From the NCBI RefSeq assembly GCF_017114825.1, contig NZ_JADEVO010000039.1, positions 1 through 48,450 of the forward strand: a stretch of DNA of 48,450 bases, given 5' to 3'. Position 1 is the stretch's first letter. Every line of letters begins with the position of its first letter. Both the position numbers and the translations under genes were made by a program. This document shows, piece after piece, positions 34,609 to 44,253 of the stretch. Below the pieces are notes generated by a model. That model saw nothing but the letters and a program-made list of their open reading frames with translations, searched no databases and was not told the origin of the DNA. This DNA is from Pseudomonas gregormendelii (GTDB taxonomy: Bacteria > Pseudomonadota > Gammaproteobacteria > Pseudomonadales > Pseudomonadaceae).

Positions 34609-36666
34609 TCAGGCCTCTGGCAGCGCCTGATACGGTGCTTCCTTATCCGTGCGCTCCTTGCTACCCCAGGCGGCAATACCGACCTTCAGGGCAAAGAACA
34701 GGATGCTGAACACCACCAGCAGGAACAGCGCCGTCAGCGTTGCGTTGGTGTAGGCGTTGTAGATCACGTGCTGCATCTGGTTGATGTCCTTGGCCGGCGC
34801 CAGAATCTGCCCGTTGGCCAGCGCATCGCTGTACTTCTTCGCCAGCGCGAGGAAACCGATCGCCGGGTTGGCATCGAACAGCTTGATGAAACCGGCAGTC
34901 GTGGTGCAGATCAACAACCACACCGCAGGCAGCATGGTCACCCACACATAACGCTGACGTTTCATCTTGATCAGCACCACCGTCGCCAGCATCAGCGCGA
35001 TACCCGCCAGCATCTGGTTGGAGATACCAAACAGCGGCCACAAGGTGTTAATGCCACCCAGCGGATCAATCACGCCCTGGTAAAGCAGATACCCCCACAT
35101 CGCCACACAGCCAGCGGTGGCAATCAGGTTGGCGGCCCAGGACTCGGTGCGTTTCAGCGCCGGCACAAACGAGCCGAGCAAGTCCTGCAGCATGAAGCGC
35201 CCGGCACGGGTACCGGCGTCCACCGCCGTCAGGATAAACAACGCTTCAAACAGAATCGCGAAGTGGTACCAGAACGCCATGGTGTTTTCACCCGGCAGCA
35301 ACTGGTGCAGGATTTGCGCGATACCCACCGCGAGGGTCGGCGCACCACCGGCACGGGCCAGGATGGTGGTCTCGCCGATATCCCGGGCCACCGCTTCCAG
35401 CGCGTCCGGCGTGATCGCAAAGCCCCAGCTGCTGACCGTCTGCGCAACCGTCACCGCGTCGGAACCGACGATCGCCGCCGGGCTGTTCATGGCGAAGTAC
35501 ACACCCGGTTCGATCACCGAAGCGGCGACCATGGCCATGATCGCCACGAAGGATTCCATCAGCATGCCGCCGTAACCGATGTAACGGGCATGCCCCTCGC
35601 TGGCCAGCAACTTCGGCGTCGTGCCGGAAGCGATCAGCGCATGGAAACCTGACACCGCACCACAGGCGATGGTGATAAACAGGAACGGAAACAGACCGCC
35701 TTTCCACACCGGGCCAGTGCCGTCGATGAACTGGGTCAGGGCTGGCATTTTCAGGTCTGGCATGGTCACCAGAATGCCGATCGCCAGGGCCACGATGGTG
35801 CCGATTTTAAGGAAGGTCGACAGGTAGTCGCGGGGTGCCAGGATCAGCCACACCGGCAGCACCGCAGCGACAAACCCGTAACCAATCAGCATCCAGGTGA
35901 TCTGGATCCCGGTGAAGGTAAACGCCTTGGCCCACACCGGATCAGCAGCAATCTGCCCACCCAGCCAGATCGAGCCCAGCAGCAGCAACACGCCCACCAC
36001 CGAGATCTCGCCAATGCGGCCCGGGCGGATGTAGCGCATGTAGATGCCCATGAACATCGCGATCGGTACGGTGGCCATCACGGTGAACATGCCCCACGGA
36101 CTTTCGGCCAGGGCTTTGACCACGATCAGCGCCAGCACCGCGAGGATGATGATCATGATCAGGAAGCAGCCGAACAAGGCGATGGTGCCAGGGATGCGGC
36201 CCATTTCCTCACGCACCATATCGCCCAGGGAGCGGCCGTTGCGGCGGGTGGACAGGAACAGCACCATGAAGTCCTGCACCGCACCGGCCAGCACCACACC
36301 GGCGATCAGCCACAGGGTACCGGGCAGATAACCCATCTGCGCCGCCAGTACCGGACCCACCAAAGGCCCCGCGCCGGCGATGGCCGCGAAGTGGTGACCG
36401 AACAGCACGTGTTTATTGGTGGGAACGTAGTCCAGACCATCGTTGTTGAGCACGGCAGGCGTGGCTCGGTTGGGGTCCAGCTGCATCACCTTGTTGGCGA
36501 TGAACAGGCTGTAGTAGCGATAAGCGACGAGGTAGATGGCGACTGCTGCGACTACGATCCACAGGGCGTTGATGGCTTCGCCGCGGCGCAGGGCCACGAC
36601 ACTCAGCGCGAACGCTCCCAGGACAGCCACGGCAAACCAGGCAAGGTGTTTAGCCAGACGGGGCAT
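34609..36666 (-). CDS. cstA: CstA-family carbon-starvation transporter
   Basis: The 685-residue inner-membrane protein has about 16-18 hydrophobic helices. It shows the CstA marks NKHVLFGHHFAAIAGAGPLV, GPVLAAQMGYLPGTLWLIAG and, later, WPLFGISNQMLAGIALMLAT. Known members (CstA, BtsT) import pyruvate or peptides during carbon limitation. The ATG at 36666 (MPRLAKHL) has GGAGACGC upstream; an open frame to 36741 is upstream sequence. It is divergent from a sensor-kinase/regulator pair, which is a good candidate to control it. Confidence 0.93.
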   Translation of the reverse strand: MPRLAKHLAWFAVAVLGAFALSVVALRRGEAINALWIVVAAVAIYLVAYRYYSLFIANKVMQLDPNRATPAVLNNDGLDYVPTNKHVLFGHHFAAIAGAGPLVGPVLAAQMGYLPGTLWLIAGVVLAGAVQDFMVLFLSTRRNGRSLGDMVREEMGRIPGTIALFGCFLIMIIILAVLALIVVKALAESPWGMFTVMATVPIAMFMGIYMRYIRPGRIGEISVVGVLLLLGSIWLGGQIAADPVWAKAFTFTGIQITWMLIGYGFVAAVLPVWLILAPRDYLSTFLKIGTIVALAIGILVTMPDLKMPALTQFIDGTGPVWKGGLFPFLFITIACGAVSGFHALIASGTTPKLLASEGHARYIGYGGMLMESFVAIMAMVAASVIEPGVYFAMNSPAAIVGSDAVTVAQTVSSWGFAITPDALEAVARDIGETTILARAGGAPTLAVGIAQILHQLLPGENTMAFWYHFAILFEALFILTAVDAGTRAGRFMLQDLLGSFVPALKRTESWAANLIATAGCVAMWGYLLYQGVIDPLGGINTLWPLFGISNQMLAGIALMLATVVLIKMKRQRYVWVTMLPAVWLLICTTTAGFIKLFDANPAIGFLALAKKYSDALANGQILAPAKDINQMQHVIYNAYTNATLTALFLLVVFSILFFALKVGIAAWGSKERTDKEAPYQALPEA

Positions 36667-36774
36667 ATGCGTCTCCTGCCGACAGCGCATGGCTGCGGCG
36701 GTAATTTTTATAATTGTGTCCGCTGTGCGGAGCGGGCCCAATATCCGCGCATGCCGTCCACAAATAAATCCGCA

Positions 36775-36810
36775 GAACTACGTACAACCGGACTACGTAG
36801 TTCTACGTAG
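36775..36810. promoter_or_regulatory. Palindromic operator candidate upstream of cstA
   Basis: GAACTACGTA at 36775-36784 is mirrored by TACGTAGTTC at 36794-36803, with a 9-base gap. A further CTACGTAG follows at 36803-36810. Perfect 10-base arms about 110 bases before the cstA start, close to a two-component regulator gene, suggest a binding site for a dimeric regulator. Confidence 0.6.
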
Positions 36811-36841
36811 ACGCCCCATCGTTTAGATGCCCAAGCCCACT

Positions 36842-36936
36842 CCTGTGGGAGCGAGCCTGCTCGCGATAGGGTGTGTCATTCAACAATGATGCTGGCTGAT
36901 CCACCGCTATCGCGAGCAGGCTCGCTCTCAAAAGGG
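36842..36936. repeat. REPIN
   Basis: CCTGTGGGAGCGAGCCTGCT with CGCGATAG is answered by CTATCGCGAGCAGGCTCGCT; the second unit's outer CCCAC is mutated to CTCAA. It lies between cstA and the kinase gene. Confidence 0.85.
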
Positions 36937-37063
36937 GTTTGGCATTTCAATTGATCGAAATCCCCGCTACAGGCCATTCCGTCCAGCAGCGCTACAGAAC
37001 CCGCGTATCTTTGGCATATGATGCCGGGCCCTCGCTTTCCCCTCGGCCCGGACAGGAGCCCAG

Positions 37064-38425
37064 ATGCAGCTCAAACACAAAATCGTTGCCCTCGGGATCC
37101 TGCCGCTGGTCCTGGCCATCGCCGTCATCTGCGCCCTGGTGATCTCCCTCAACCGCCAACTCGGCGACCAGCAGGCCCAGCTCATCGAAGACAGCATCCT
37201 GGCCAGCAAGCGCGCCGAACTGAAAAACTACGTCGAAATGGCGCAAAGCCTCATCGCCCCCCTCTACGACGACGGCCACGGCGACGCCCAGGCCCAGCAA
37301 AAAGTCCTGGAAGAACTGCGCAAACTCAGCTTCGGCATCAACGGCTACTTCTTCGTCTACGACCGCGAAGGCCGCAGCCTGATGCACGCGCGCCAGTCCG
37401 AACTGGTGGGCAAATACCTCTGGGACATGCAAGACCCCCACGGCCTGCCGGTCATCCAGGCCCTGCTGAAAAGCGCCCAATCCGGCGAAGGCTTCCAGCG
37501 CTACGCCTGGAACAAACCCTCCTCCGGCCAGGTCACCGACAAACTCGCCTACGTGATCATGCTCGACCGCTGGGGCTGGATGCTCGGCACCGGCATCTAT
37601 CTCGAAGACGTCGAACGCGCCACCCAGCAAGCCCGTGACGAAGTTGCCCAAGGCATCCGCAAAACCATGCTCGCCATCGCCGCCGTGGCCCTGGTCGCGG
37701 TACTGCTGGTCTTCGCCAGCGGCATGACCCTCAACGTCAGCGAACACCGCCTCGCCGACAAAAAACTCCAGCGCCTGACCCAACGCATCGTCAGCCTGCA
37801 GGAAGAAGAACGCTCCCGGGTCTCCCGCGAGCTGCACGACGGCATCAGCCAGGTGCTGGTGTCGATCAAATTCCAGTTCGAACTGGCCAGCCTGGTGCTG
37901 GAAAACGGCCAGGACCGCGGCCTGGGCATCCTGCGCGAAGCCACCGAACGCCTGGGCGAAGCCATCGGCGAAGTGCGCAGCCTGTCCCATGACCTGCGCT
38001 CATCCCTGCTCGACACCCTCGGCCTGCCCGCCGCAATCGGCCAGCTCGCCGCCGAATTCGAACAACGCAGCGGCCTCAAAGTGAACTACAACGACAACGA
38101 ATTCGCCTGCGACCTCGTCGACGGCGCCGCCGTCTCGCTGTTTCGCATCGTCCAGGAAGGCCTGACCAATATCGAACGCCACGCCCAGGCCAGCAACGTC
38201 GACATCACCCTGCACGGCTGCCCACAGGGCGTGCGCCTGACCCTGGTCGACGACGGCATCGGCTTCAACGTCGCCCAGGTCGAACGTCGCCACACCGGCA
38301 TCGGCCTGCGTAATATCCGCGAGCGAGTCGACCACTTCGGCGGCCAGTTCACCCTGACATCGACACCGGGCCGCAGCGAACTCGACGTACTGCTGCCCCT
38401 CAAACCCACCGGCGCTCCCCGCTGA
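37064..38425 (+). CDS. Membrane sensor histidine kinase with single Cache domain (NarX/HisKA_3 type)
   Basis: This kinase has 453 residues. Two membrane helices (about 8-29 and 201-221) enclose a periplasmic sCache-type domain (about 35-195) with FGINGYFFVYDREGRSLMHA and YVIMLDRWGWMLGTGIYLED. The cytoplasmic part has the HisKA_3 dimerisation helix with the phospho-accepting His258 in SRVSRELHDGISQ. The ATPase lobe has EGLTNIERHA, DDGIGF and GIGLRNIRERV. Cache domains usually bind small organic acids or amines. It is co-transcribed with the LuxR-type regulator 30 bases downstream and is divergent from cstA, so sensing of a carboxylate such as pyruvate is plausible but not shown. ATG 37064 follows CAGGAGCCCAG. 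Confidence 0.9.
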   Translation: MQLKHKIVALGILPLVLAIAVICALVISLNRQLGDQQAQLIEDSILASKRAELKNYVEMAQSLIAPLYDDGHGDAQAQQKVLEELRKLSFGINGYFFVYDREGRSLMHARQSELVGKYLWDMQDPHGLPVIQALLKSAQSGEGFQRYAWNKPSSGQVTDKLAYVIMLDRWGWMLGTGIYLEDVERATQQARDEVAQGIRKTMLAIAAVALVAVLLVFASGMTLNVSEHRLADKKLQRLTQRIVSLQEEERSRVSRELHDGISQVLVSIKFQFELASLVLENGQDRGLGILREATERLGEAIGEVRSLSHDLRSSLLDTLGLPAAIGQLAAEFEQRSGLKVNYNDNEFACDLVDGAAVSLFRIVQEGLTNIERHAQASNVDITLHGCPQGVRLTLVDDGIGFNVAQVERRHTGIGLRNIRERVDHFGGQFTLTSTPGRSELDVLLPLKPTGAPR

Positions 38426-38455
38426 TCACCACCACAACAAGAGTGAATAGCCGCG

Positions 38456-39088
38456 ATGAACCTGCCCTCCCCGATCCGCGTCGCCCTGGTCGACGACCAC
38501 TCCCTGGTCCGCGACGGCATCAAGGCCCTGCTGTCCGTCATGGCCAACCTGGAAGTCGTCGGTGAAGCCGAAAACGGCGCAGACGCCATCGACATGATCG
38601 GGCGTTGCCAACCCGACCTGGTACTGGTCGACATCGGCCTCAAGGACATGAACGGCCTGGAACTCACCCGGCTGCTGCGCAACCGCTACCCGGCGCTCAA
38701 AGTGCTGGTGCTGAGCATGTACGACAATCACGAATACGTCAGCGAATCCGTGCGCGCCGGCGCCAGCGGCTACGTCCTGAAAAACTCACCCTCCCGGGAA
38801 ATCATCGCCGCCATCGACGCCATCACCAACGGCGGCTCCTTCTACAGCGCCGAAATCGCCCAGCGCCTGATCGCCGACAAAAACACTGACACTGAGTTGA
38901 CACCACGGGAGAGTCAGGTGCTGTACAAAATGGCTCAGGGGTTGAACAACAAGGAAATGGCAAGGGAACTGGATATCAGCGTGCGGACTGTTGAGACGCA
39001 TCGATTGAGCATTCGTCGCAAGTTGAATATCGATAAGCCGGCGGCGTTGGTGAAGTACGCGATTGATCATGGGATTATTTCGCGGTAG
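38456..39088 (+). CDS. NarL/FixJ-family response regulator
   Basis: The 210-residue regulator has a receiver domain with acidic pocket VDDH (12-15), phospho-acceptor Asp59 in LVLVDIGLKD, LSMYD and the switch Lys in GYVLKNS. A LuxR-type HTH (about 145-205) reads LTPRESQVLYKMAQGLNNKE and SVRTVETHRLSIRRKLNI. It is the partner of the Cache kinase just upstream. The inverted repeat in front of cstA is a candidate target. Codon use drifts to lower GC in the last 150 bases, near the start of the toxin array. Confidence 0.92.
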   Translation: MNLPSPIRVALVDDHSLVRDGIKALLSVMANLEVVGEAENGADAIDMIGRCQPDLVLVDIGLKDMNGLELTRLLRNRYPALKVLVLSMYDNHEYVSESVRAGASGYVLKNSPSREIIAAIDAITNGGSFYSAEIAQRLIADKNTDTELTPRESQVLYKMAQGLNNKEMARELDISVRTVETHRLSIRRKLNIDKPAALVKYAIDHGIISR

Positions 39089-39120
39089 GCGTTCCGACGG
39101 ACGAGGGCGTCGCCCACGGC

Positions 39121-39564
39121 TCATAGCTTTATTGGATCGTTAAAATAATTAAGTCTCTGCTTTGACGGAAGAAACGCAAGCTCCAAACAGTCAGCCACTC
39201 TTTTATATTTAACCAGATAAAATCCGGAACTGAGATTTATTATGTCACCCTGAATAGCTTCAGAAAAATCTGGCTCCAAGCCTCCACCTGTCGTATCTTC
39301 TCCTGCACCAATGAACACTTGACCAGAAGGAAAGTCAATAAACAATAACCCGAAGTCAAAGCCTATGTCACTCACTATATTAATAGTGAAATCACCATCC
39401 TGCCCCATGCCACAAAACGCTATATTACCAGCATTCATTTCAAATATTTCATCTTCCAAGATACTCCACCAATCCGGCGCATCTGTAATTCTATGCTTGA
39501 TAGCGGCAAGGTCGAATATCACGATGGTGGCAGTGTCTGTGCTGACGGAGATTTTTTTATTCAT
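39121..39564 (-). CDS. Putative orphan immunity-type protein, 147 aa
   Basis: This AT-rich gene encodes an acidic 147-residue protein that starts MNKKISVSTDTATIVIFDLA and contains DAPDWWSILEDEI and SSGFYLVKYKRVADCLELAF. It has no signal peptide, no membrane helix and no domain I can name. Low GC compared with the flanking genes, acidity and its place at the end of a chain of Rhs tips suggest a stranded immunity protein. It could also be a free-standing gene. No toxin lies directly upstream of it. Confidence 0.6.
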   Translation of the reverse strand: MNKKISVSTDTATIVIFDLAAIKHRITDAPDWWSILEDEIFEMNAGNIAFCGMGQDGDFTINIVSDIGFDFGLLFIDFPSGQVFIGAGEDTTGGGLEPDFSEAIQGDIINLSSGFYLVKYKRVADCLELAFLPSKQRLNYFNDPIKL

Positions 39565-39838
39565 ATGAAATTGCTGACCCTCTTTTAAAACTTAGCGCGA
39601 ATCCTGCAAACTTAATGACGGATTCATGAAATGCGGCAAAGCCTTCAGAAAAAAAACAGTTCCGAGAACTGCATATATCTAGTTTGTAGCGCTCAGAGCT
39701 CACTTACAACCTTGTTAGCGCAAAGTAGTAATTGGCACTACTAAACCAAACTGAAGTAATTGCAAAAAACAATCTCAAAGAAAATTCAAAACCCACTGAC
39801 TTCTAGGTCTCGGCACCAGGCCTCAGACTAGAGCGCGC
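39565..39838. other. AT-rich gap without recognised features
   Basis: About 270 bases of low-GC sequence contain no open frame with a ribosome site and no repeat that I can see. It is probably debris between displaced Rhs cassettes. Confidence 0.4.
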
Positions 39839-40126
39839 TTACAAACTCTTGTAAGCTTGTTCTGCATCAATAATCAGTAGCCCCAGCTCAAGATTCTCAG
39901 TCCACTGATCTACAATAACCCGCGCCAATCCAAGCTCACGATTACTGTTGTGGGGGATATTGCCCGAAGCAATTATATTCAAAACATGCAGTAAGCTGTG
40001 CTTAAATATGACAAGTTGATTGACAGCTGTGCTTGAGGAAACATCTTTACGGTGACGTAGTAGTGCCTCATCAATACCTGCTATAGCTCGACCAACCAGT
40101 TCAACAGTTTTTTTAGAATCTTTCAT
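39839..40126 (-). CDS. Putative orphan immunity protein, Tsi6-like in outline
   Basis: The 95-residue, all-helical-looking protein begins MKDSKKTVELVGRAIAGIDE. Its second half has the pattern NQLVIFKHSLLHVLN then RELGLARVIVDQW and LIIDAEQAYKSL. This recalls the helical Tsi6 immunity family by spacing of hydrophobic positions and the LGLA motif, but the match is weak and from memory. The gene is AT-rich and sits among Rhs remnants. The ATG is within ten bases of the preceding reading frame, so the two were probably co-transcribed. Confidence 0.55.
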   Translation of the reverse strand: MKDSKKTVELVGRAIAGIDEALLRHRKDVSSSTAVNQLVIFKHSLLHVLNIIASGNIPHNSNRELGLARVIVDQWTENLELGLLIIDAEQAYKSL

Positions 40127-40130
40127 GCCA

Positions 40131-40530
40131 TCAGCCCTCCAAGGTCGCCAAGTAATCCCATACTGAGCTCATCACCTTCCTCCGATTTTCATCTACTGTC
40201 GCACCCTCCGGTAAATGTCGGCAAAGCTTAGCCAGCACATCAATTGCCACTTCACTTTCGAGTACCAGCCACAATGAAAAAATTTAATTGTCGCTGCGCA
40301 TAATCCATTTTCTGAAGCAAGGGATGATCATAGTCGCTATAGATTTCTAAATATACTCGAGGTGAATTTTTGATAGGATTTTCAGTAAACTCATCCTTCT
40401 CCAAATTCCGCACCGCTTCTTCGTAACTACTAATCACCGAGTAAAGAGGGTTTTCCCCACGTCCTCCCTTAATAAGTCGCAACTCATCTAGCACATCCAG
40501 TAACAAACCCAGCATCTTATGTTTATTCAT
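40131..40530 (-). pseudogene. Frameshifted small gene of the Rhs array (putative immunity)
   Basis: From ATG 40530 (AAGGAG upstream) the frame reads MNKHKMLGLLLDVLDELRLI ... YAQRQLNFFIVAGTRK and stops at 40252. In the next frame translation continues smoothly across that point as LESEVAIDVLAKLCRHLPEG ... SSVWDYLATLEG to TGA at 40131-40133. That stop lies five bases before the following ATG. The span of 400 bases is one base off a multiple of three. The simplest reading is a single-base indel near 40260 in a gene of about 133 codons. A truncated 92-residue product is still possible. Confidence 0.55.
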
Positions 40531-40783
40531 TGGCCACTCCTTGAATTGCAAAAACTCTCAGTCAACGCTGACGCCCATATATAGAGTGTGACACATGGCA
40601 AGCAATAATATCGCTGAAGACAAGGTTACTCCCCCCGAATACAAAACACCAAGGCAAAAAAAACGAAATACAAAATCAGGAAACTACTACAATCAGATGA
40701 TTACGCGATGAATTCAATATGAAGGAGTTAACACACCGACTGCTCCAGAAACAACATCAAACGAAAATCTGTAATCCAAGCCA

Positions 40784-41142
40784 TTAATATTTACAAAAAA
40801 AACACAGCGACCCGGATACATAACGCACATCAGAAAAGACACCTTGGCCAATTATAGCTTTTGCAGCAGCACGGACATCCCACATTAGGTCTCCGTCAGG
40901 CTTGACAATCAGGGCCTCATTTTCATGTATATCAAAAGGAGCAATTACGACCGCTATGCCAATACCGTCCAGTAATAATTTAGGAATCAGTTTGTGGGGA
41001 TTTTTGATCTTGTACGAACATTCAAGAAACGACCATGAGACTCCCGTAGGCAAAAGCTCCCAGACGCTTAAACCGTGAGGGTTGGCAGCGCGATCATACG
41101 ATCCAAGATTGTCTATGACAGAAAGATTTCAATAACGCTCAT
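40784..41142 (-). pseudogene. Frameshifted immunity gene behind the decayed Rhs copy
   Basis: An ATG at 41142 with AGGTTAA upstream starts MSVIEI but hits TAG after nine codons. In the neighbouring frame the sequence continues as SVIDNLGSYDRAANPHGLSV and then WELLPTGVSWSFLECSYKIK to CFFCKY at 40784. The 359-base span is one base short of 120 codons, so one base was lost near 41125. It starts 17 bases after the stop of the surviving toxin tail, the expected place of a cognate immunity gene. A shorter product from TTG 41053 is conceivable. Confidence 0.6.
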
Positions 41143-41158
41143 TTAACCTCCACAACCA

Positions 41159-41302
41159 CTAGAATGTAGCGCTCTTGGTTTTTCCTACCGGCTTCATCTT
41201 AGCCCTGTCCTGATAATTAAAAATCTGAATTTGACTTCCTCCGCCTGGGTACAGACGTCCGCCAAATATGTGCGGACCGACAGGGCCAACTTGAACATGA
41301 AC
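41159..41302 (-). pseudogene. Surviving C-terminal tail of a lost Rhs toxin
   Basis: This minus-strand frame reads VHVQVGPVGPHIFGGRLYPG and ends KMKPVGKTKSATF, followed by TAG at 41159-41161. It is not in frame with the Rhs core that ends a few bases upstream (at NLR), and the conserved DPIGL junction and the rest of the toxin are missing. It therefore looks like the last 47 residues of a toxin joined to the core by deletion. It is followed at once by a putative immunity gene. The toxin family is not recognised. Confidence 0.6.
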
Positions 41303-43846
41303 ACCTCAGGTTCTGCTCAACCTCGTTCACCGCCAGCGTTTCGATGGCCCCCCACGCCTTATACGTCGCCTGCCAAACAATCTGCCCCTCACGGTCAGTC
41401 ATCTCCGGCGGCGTACCAATCTGGTCGGTATGGAAGTAGTAAAGCGCCTGCTCTCCATCCTCGACCTGATCTACCCGAGCCAACGGCGCATAGCTCCCCG
41501 GCTCATAGACATAAAGGCTGCTCTTACCCGGCGTTTCCTCACGCAACAAGCGCAAGCCCTGCCACAGAAAATGCTTCTGTTCAGTGACCCCGTTGACCTC
41601 CGACACCTTGGCAACGCGACGTCCCAAGCTGTCATAACGATAAACTCCGGCATTTTCCAGCTTGCCGCCCACTAAGGTCTCAGCTCTAACCAACCGATTC
41701 TCACAGTCATAACTGAACGTCTACAGCCGACTCATCCCGCTGCATTTTTCAATCAGGTTGCCCCAGGCATCGTAGGTATATTCCTGATCCCGCCACTGCT
41801 TGATCCGGTTGTCTTTCACGTGATCAAACTGACTGGTGTTGAAGTTCAGCCGGTTCGCCGCCGCGTCGTATCGGAACTCCTCACTGTCCACCAACTTGCC
41901 GGTATCACGGCTGTGCAGTTGGCCGTTGGCTTCGTACCCGTACTTGATCTCGCCGCGCAGTTTGTCGAGGGTGCGGATGAGTTCGCCGGCCGGGTCGTAT
42001 TGATGACGGCGATGGATTGGGTTGTAGGCGTGTTCTACCAACAGCTCAGGCTGAATACCGGGATTGAGAATCTACGATAGTTTCTCTGCCGGCAACGTCG
42101 AGGCGAATTGCCAGGCTTTGCGGCCCATGGCGTCGTAGCCGAAACAACTGGTGAGTTTGCCCTGGGTGCGCAGCACCTCGCGGTGCAGGTCATCGCGTTC
42201 CATGTCGCTGATGAGCTGGCCGTCGAGGTTGAGTTGGTGCAGGTGGCCGCTGCCGTAGTACAGGTGGTTCAAGTGCTGGCCGGTAGGCAAAGTCAGGGTG
42301 GTCAGTGGATCGTAGTCGTAGGACAAGGCGCCTTGGGGGGTGGTCTCTTTGATCAGGCGACCCAGCAAGTCGTAGGAGAATTCGAGCTTTTCTTCAGAAA
42401 TGCCGAGTTTCTTGCCGTTAGCGGTCGGCAGGCGCTCGATGGTGAGCAAGCGGTCTGCGTCGTCGTAGGTGTAGTCCTGGCGCGCGTCCGCGTTGAGTTT
42501 GGCCAGCAGGCGGCCGATGGCATCGCGTTCGAATTCGGTGCTGCGCTGCGGACGTTCGGCGCGCTCACCGTAGCCGATTTCGTTGACTCGCGTCAGGTGC
42601 CCGCCGAGGTTGTAGCTGAACTGGCGAGTCAGGTTGTCGATGCGTTTTTCTTCGATCAAACGATCGGACGCGTCGTAGGCGAACTTGTACGCCGCGTTGT
42701 TTTCGTTGACCAGCGCGGTCAGGCGAATGGCCTGGTCGTACTCGTAACGGATGCGCTGGCCCTTGGCGTCCTGGCGGCTGCTTGGCAGACCTCGAGCAGT
42801 GCGCAATAGACGCGTGGTCTGGCCTTTACCGTCGGTATGCGTCAGGACCTGGCCGAGGGCGTTGTAGGTGAAGGACTCGGCGCTGCCGTCCGGGTGCTGG
42901 ATGCGCAGCACTTCGCCGTCGGGTTTGCGTTCCAGCGTGGTGGTCTGGTTCAGGGCATCGGTGACGGCGACGAGGTGATGGCGTTCGTCGAAGCGGTACC
43001 GGGTGTTTTTGCCCGAGCAATCCTGGAAGCGTTCGACCTGGGCCAGGGTGTTCCACCACAGGTATTTGGACTTGCTTGTGGCGTCGATGATGGTGTGTGG
43101 CAGGCCGTCGTCGCTGTTGAGGTATTCGGTCTTGTTGCCCAGCGCATCGACTTCGGCGATGAGGTTGCCCTTGGCGTCGTAGCGGGCTTTCCAGGTGCTG
43201 CCGTCTGGGTAATCAACCTGCGTGACCAGGGTGGTCAGGTGGTGGTACTGGTATTTGATCTTGCGACCGAGCGGATCAGTTTCTTCGACCAGCCGAGCGT
43301 ACTCGTCGTACTTGAGCTTGACGGTATTGCCATCGGGCAATGTGAGGCCGGTCATGTTGCCGGTGTCGTCAATTTCTATAACGTAGTGTTCGCCACCGAA
43401 GTCGCGGCTCGAGGTGACGCGGTTATCGCTGTTGTAATGAAGTTCAGCTTCGCGCCCGAGTACATCGGTGATCCACGTGGTGCGGGCAGCTATGTCGTAG
43501 CGAAAATGGAAGTGCTCGCCATCGCTGGTCCAGTGTTCCACCACTCGAGGTTGCTCTGCGATGGTTTCCCAACGGTAGTTGCAGGTCAGGCCCAAGGCAT
43601 TGCTGTGACGCCGTCGGCGTAACTGAAGCGGCGGACCGAATCGTTGTTGCGATTGATCACCTCGACGAGTTGGCCATTGTCGTCGTAGCGATACTGCACC
43701 AGGGTTTCGACGGCCTGATTGTCGACGACGCGTTTGACATCGGTCAGGCGACCCAGCGGGTTGTCGTAATGCAGGTGCACACGAACGCCGCCGGTGGCGC
43801 TGATGTCGGTCAGCGTGCCGTCGACCGTGCGGGTGAAATGCAGGAA
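41303..43846 (-). pseudogene. Decayed Rhs core (third copy)
   Basis: YD-repeat sequence runs through the region (for example LGREAELHYNSDNRVTSSRD; YDYDPLTTLTLPTG), but the frame is broken repeatedly. A frameshift near 43610 separates FSYADGV from NALGLTCNYRWE. TAG replaces the CAG found in the intact copies at 42072-42074 (EKLS*ILNPG) and at 41721-41723 (SRL*TFSYD). Nine bases are missing at the YDPLSNLTTL site. The 5' end starts abruptly near FLHFTRTVDG, so the N-terminal half of Rhs is absent. It cannot make a working toxin carrier. Confidence 0.9.
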
Positions 43847-43891
43847 ATATCACACTCACACAGCTCGTTCTGACCGCAACAAAAACTACAG

Positions 43892-44242
43892 TCAGCCGTA
43901 TATATTATTATCTTGAGCCTTCTCAATAAAGAGATCCATGAGATCGCCTTGAATTTCATCGCCGTCACATGTAACGATGAAATCACCATCTAAATCATCG
44001 GGAAAATGCACTCCATCCAGAGTACCCAATATCACCGAAGCACTGTCCGCCATGACCACTTTGAAGAAGGCAAATACATCAGCCTTTTCATCACTACTGA
44101 GCGAAGCCAATGCGTTTCTTGCTTTGGCATATGGGTCAGTGCCGGTATTAAATGGCTTACTTAGAGATTCCGTATATTGCGAAAAATTTTTTTCATACAA
44201 TTCATTAAATATCGCAACTGCAAACTTTTTATCTAAATTCAT
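43892..44242 (-). CDS. Putative immunity protein for the orphan Rhs tip
   Basis: The 116-residue acidic protein begins MNLDKKFAVAIFNELYEKNF and ends with a strongly acidic part (FPDDLDGDFIVTCDGDEIQG). The ATG at 44242 is behind AGAGG and only 11 bases after the stop of the Rhs tip, the usual place of a cognate immunity gene. The gene is AT-rich like the toxin portion before it. Acidic charge fits inhibition of a nuclease. I do not recognise the family. Confidence 0.7.
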   Translation of the reverse strand: MNLDKKFAVAIFNELYEKNFSQYTESLSKPFNTGTDPYAKARNALASLSSDEKADVFAFFKVVMADSASVILGTLDGVHFPDDLDGDFIVTCDGDEIQGDLMDLFIEKAQDNNIYG

Positions 44243-44253
44243 AAATCGGCCTC

